DNA of 64,000 nt, from assembly GCF_012273515.2 (NCBI RefSeq), contig NZ_CP050975.2, positions 372,001-436,000 of the forward strand, given 5' to 3'. A program made the translations under genes and the position numbers. The notes beneath the pieces are model-generated. The model searched no databases and had not been told where the DNA came from. It saw only the letters and a program-made list of their open reading frames with translations. How positions within the stretch are numbered: position 1 is the first letter of the stretch; each line of letters begins with the position of its first letter. This document shows, in pieces, positions 62,407 to 64,000 of this stretch. Origin of the DNA: Streptomyces sp. RPA4-2. GTDB taxonomy: Bacteria > Actinomycetota > Actinomycetes > Streptomycetales > Streptomycetaceae.

Positions 62407-63612
62407 ATGCCCCCGAACAGCAAAGCAATCGTATGTCCGTTTGATTTTAGTACGGGCTTGGAATTCGACCCCTCCCTCGCGGACCTCATGGCCCGCGATT
62501 CCATCACCCGGATCCGGCTGCCGTACGGCGATGCCGACGCCTGGCTGGTCACCGGGTTCGACGCGGTGCGGCAGGTGACCACCGACCAGCGGTTCAGCCG
62601 GGCGGGGATCATGGGCTTCGACTATCCGCGGCTGACGCCGGAGCCGATCGTCTCCCCGGAGTCGATCAACGTGATGGATCCGCCGCACAGCAGCCGTCTG
62701 CGCCGCCTGGCATCGCAGGCCTTCACCAAGGGGCACGTCGAGCGGATGCGCGAGCGGATCACTCGCCTCGCGGACACCTTGCTCGATGAGATGGCCGCGC
62801 AGGGACCGCCCGCGGATCTCGCGCACCATCTGTCGAACCGGCTCCCCCAGCACACCATCTGCGACGTTCTCGGGATCGTCCAGGACGACTGGCCCCGGAT
62901 GGACCGGTACGTGCACCAGCTGCTCTCCACCGGCCCCGACAGCCGCCAGAGCGCCGCGACCGCCAAGTCCGAGCTGCGGGCCTATTTCGGGGGCCTGGTC
63001 GAGGAACGGCGGCGCTCCCCCGGGGACGACCTGATCAGTGTGCTGGCCACCGCCAAGGACGGCGAGGACGCACTCGACGACCGCGAACTGGCGGTCATGG
63101 CCCTGACGCTGATGCTCAGCGGGCACGACACGGCCACCGGCCAGATCAGCAACATCTCCTACCTCCTCCTGACCCGTCCCGAGCTGCTGAAGCACCTCAG
63201 GAGCCGTCCGGAGAACCTGACCGCCGTAGTGAACGAGCTGCTCCGCTTCATTCCCTTCCGCAAGGGGGTCGGCATTCCGCGGGTGGCACTGGAAGACGTG
63301 GAGATGGACGGGGTACGGATCCGGGCGGGTGACTTCGTCCATGTCTCCTACCTGACCGCGAACCGTGACCCGGAGCGCTATCCGAACCCGGACACCATCG
63401 ACCCGGACCGGCCTTCCCTGCCGCACATGACCTTCGGCTGGGGCGGACACCTGTGTGTCGCCGTTCCGCTGGCCATGGCGGAACTGGAAGTGGCCATCGG
63501 ACGGCTGCTGGAGCGGTTCCCGGAGCTGCGGCTGGCGGTACCGCCCGAGGAGCTTCGCTGGGACACGGAGACGATCCGACGCTTCCCCATCGAGCTGCCC
63601 GTGACCTGGTAG
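62407..63612 (+). CDS. Cytochrome P450
   Basis: A 401-residue class I bacterial P450. N-terminal region DSITRIRLPYGDADAWLVTGFDAVRQVTTDQRFSR, conserved NVMDPPHSSRLRRLASQAFT, I-helix LMLSGHDTATGQ (acid-alcohol pair Asp-Thr), ExxR in NELLRFIP, and heme loop FGWGGHLCVAVPLA with Cys350 as iron ligand. The usual Gly two residues after Cys (CxG) is Ala. GGAG lies 9 nt before ATG 62407. No ferredoxin or biosynthetic genes are visible before the window ends, so the substrate is unknown. Confidence 0.95.
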   Translation: MPPNSKAIVCPFDFSTGLEFDPSLADLMARDSITRIRLPYGDADAWLVTGFDAVRQVTTDQRFSRAGIMGFDYPRLTPEPIVSPESINVMDPPHSSRLRRLASQAFTKGHVERMRERITRLADTLLDEMAAQGPPADLAHHLSNRLPQHTICDVLGIVQDDWPRMDRYVHQLLSTGPDSRQSAATAKSELRAYFGGLVEERRRSPGDDLISVLATAKDGEDALDDRELAVMALTLMLSGHDTATGQISNISYLLLTRPELLKHLRSRPENLTAVVNELLRFIPFRKGVGIPRVALEDVEMDGVRIRAGDFVHVSYLTANRDPERYPNPDTIDPDRPSLPHMTFGWGGHLCVAVPLAMAELEVAIGRLLERFPELRLAVPPEELRWDTETIRRFPIELPVTW

Positions 63613-64000
63613 GACCGCAGACGGTCAAGCACCCTTCGCAGACGCGGGCGGCCACCGAGGACCGTGGCCACCCGGCGGATCCACCGCGCCTCGGCACACC
63701 CGGACGTATCCGCCCTGCGCACTCGCGCCACTCCTCTGTGTCGCATCCGAGGGCCGAAGGAACTGTATGTACGGAACGATGCCAAGGAGATGACGGCGGA
63801 ACTCGGCTACGAACGGCGGTAGGGCCTCCTCCGGGGCACCCCCTACTGCGGCTCCCCCACGGTCGCGTACTACGGCTCCCCCACGGTCTCGCAAGCAGGC
63901 CGGTCTCCTCTCGCCGCAGTCACCGCCCGCCCCCGAACGGCAGGACGCGCGCCTCGGTCTGCGGAGATCCGCTCGCCGTTCGATCATTCTGACTATGGCC
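63613..64000. other. Right edge, no gene recognised
   Basis: No credible gene. A frame ending PKELYVRNDAKEMTAELGYERR then TAG (about 63757-63822) is protein-like but starts nowhere. A 24-bp tandem repeat lies at 63844-63891. Confidence 0.4.
63844..63891. repeat. Two tandem 24-bp units
   Basis: TACTGCGGCTCCCCCACGGT (then CGCG, 63844-63867) is followed by TACTACGGCTCCCCCACGGT (then CTCG, 63868-63891). Two differences in 24. Purpose unknown. Confidence 0.8.

Noticed and set aside
63378..63785. Minus-strand frame at the right edge
   Set aside because: Mostly antisense of the P450; the remainder has no family character.
1..64000. tRNA or rRNA genes, attachment sites, prophage or plasmid origin
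   Set aside because: None recognised: no cloverleaf-like or rRNA sequence, integrase, phage structural gene or replication gene was seen.

Overview
The window is high-GC actinobacterial DNA, most likely from a Streptomyces chromosome or chromosome arm. The evidence is an AfsA-type butyrolactone synthase, a Streptomyces-type secreted phospholipase A2, a SpoIIE/PAS/GAF regulator, an S53 protease, a large secreted glycoside hydrolase, a vanillate/hydroxyarylate decarboxylase cluster, very GC-rich third codon positions and many apparently leaderless mRNAs. No tRNA, rRNA, CRISPR array, prophage module or complete biosynthetic cluster was recognised.

Layout. (1) 1-3.6 kb is a decayed region with extreme strand bias (very C-rich, G-poor on the + strand): the N-terminal stump of a cytochrome P450, tandem repeats, and a frameshifted afsA-like gene with a clear promoter and an operator-like dyad. 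(2) 3.6-18.6 kb is ordinary accessory metabolism built of regulator/enzyme pairs: SDR; WYL regulator with VOC protein; MMPL exporter with TetR; epoxide hydrolase; secreted PLA2; ArsR-VOC operon; XRE/MmyB-type regulator with hydrolase; MOSC protein; alpha/beta hydrolase; CopD-like membrane protein behind an iron box. (3) 18.7-29.4 kb mixes intact genes (2-hydroxyacid dehydrogenase, SDR, MarR, MFS, acyl-CoA dehydrogenase/CoA transferase) with relics (IS5-type transposase, internal piece of an MFS exporter, MerR-like gene lacking its DNA-binding end). (4) 29.7-38.3 kb encodes secreted degradation functions and signalling: S53 protease, SnoaL-like protein, LacI-box-preceded glycoside hydrolase with lectin domain, SpoIIE regulator. 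(5) 38.5-43.1 kb is a redox neighbourhood: VOC protein, a shrunken copy of a luciferase-like monooxygenase directly before an intact paralogue, an F420/NADP reductase-like protein, and an SDR/HxlR pair. (6) 43.3-47.0 kb is a mobile-element scrapyard with three IS relics and small genes that include a CdiI-type immunity protein. (7) 47.4-54.3 kb carries a RibD/DHFR-like reductase, a 3-hydroxyisobutyrate-dehydrogenase-like enzyme, the vdcBCD decarboxylase operon with a divergent AraC regulator, a LexA-family repressor and a MarR regulator. (8) 54.6-64 kb has dxs, an unusual DUF488-TDT fusion, a GlxA-type AraC regulator next to gap, a membrane protein and a cytochrome P450.

How it works together. 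Most transcription units are small and local, with a one-component regulator adjacent to or divergent from one or two enzymes. Several carry readable operators: a 9-bp-arm palindrome over the leaderless ArsR promoter, an iron box before copD, a LacI-type palindrome before the glycoside hydrolase, MarR-like dyads before the monooxygenase pair, and a perfect 14-bp tandem repeat before the GlxA-type regulator. I did not find a clearly new multi-gene system. The most unusual items are the DUF488-TDT fusion, the internally deleted monooxygenase retained in front of its paralogue, the frameshifted low-complexity-expanded afsA homologue, and proteins lacking expected catalytic residues (SDR at 3.7 kb, hydrolase at 16.3 kb, SpoIIE domain).
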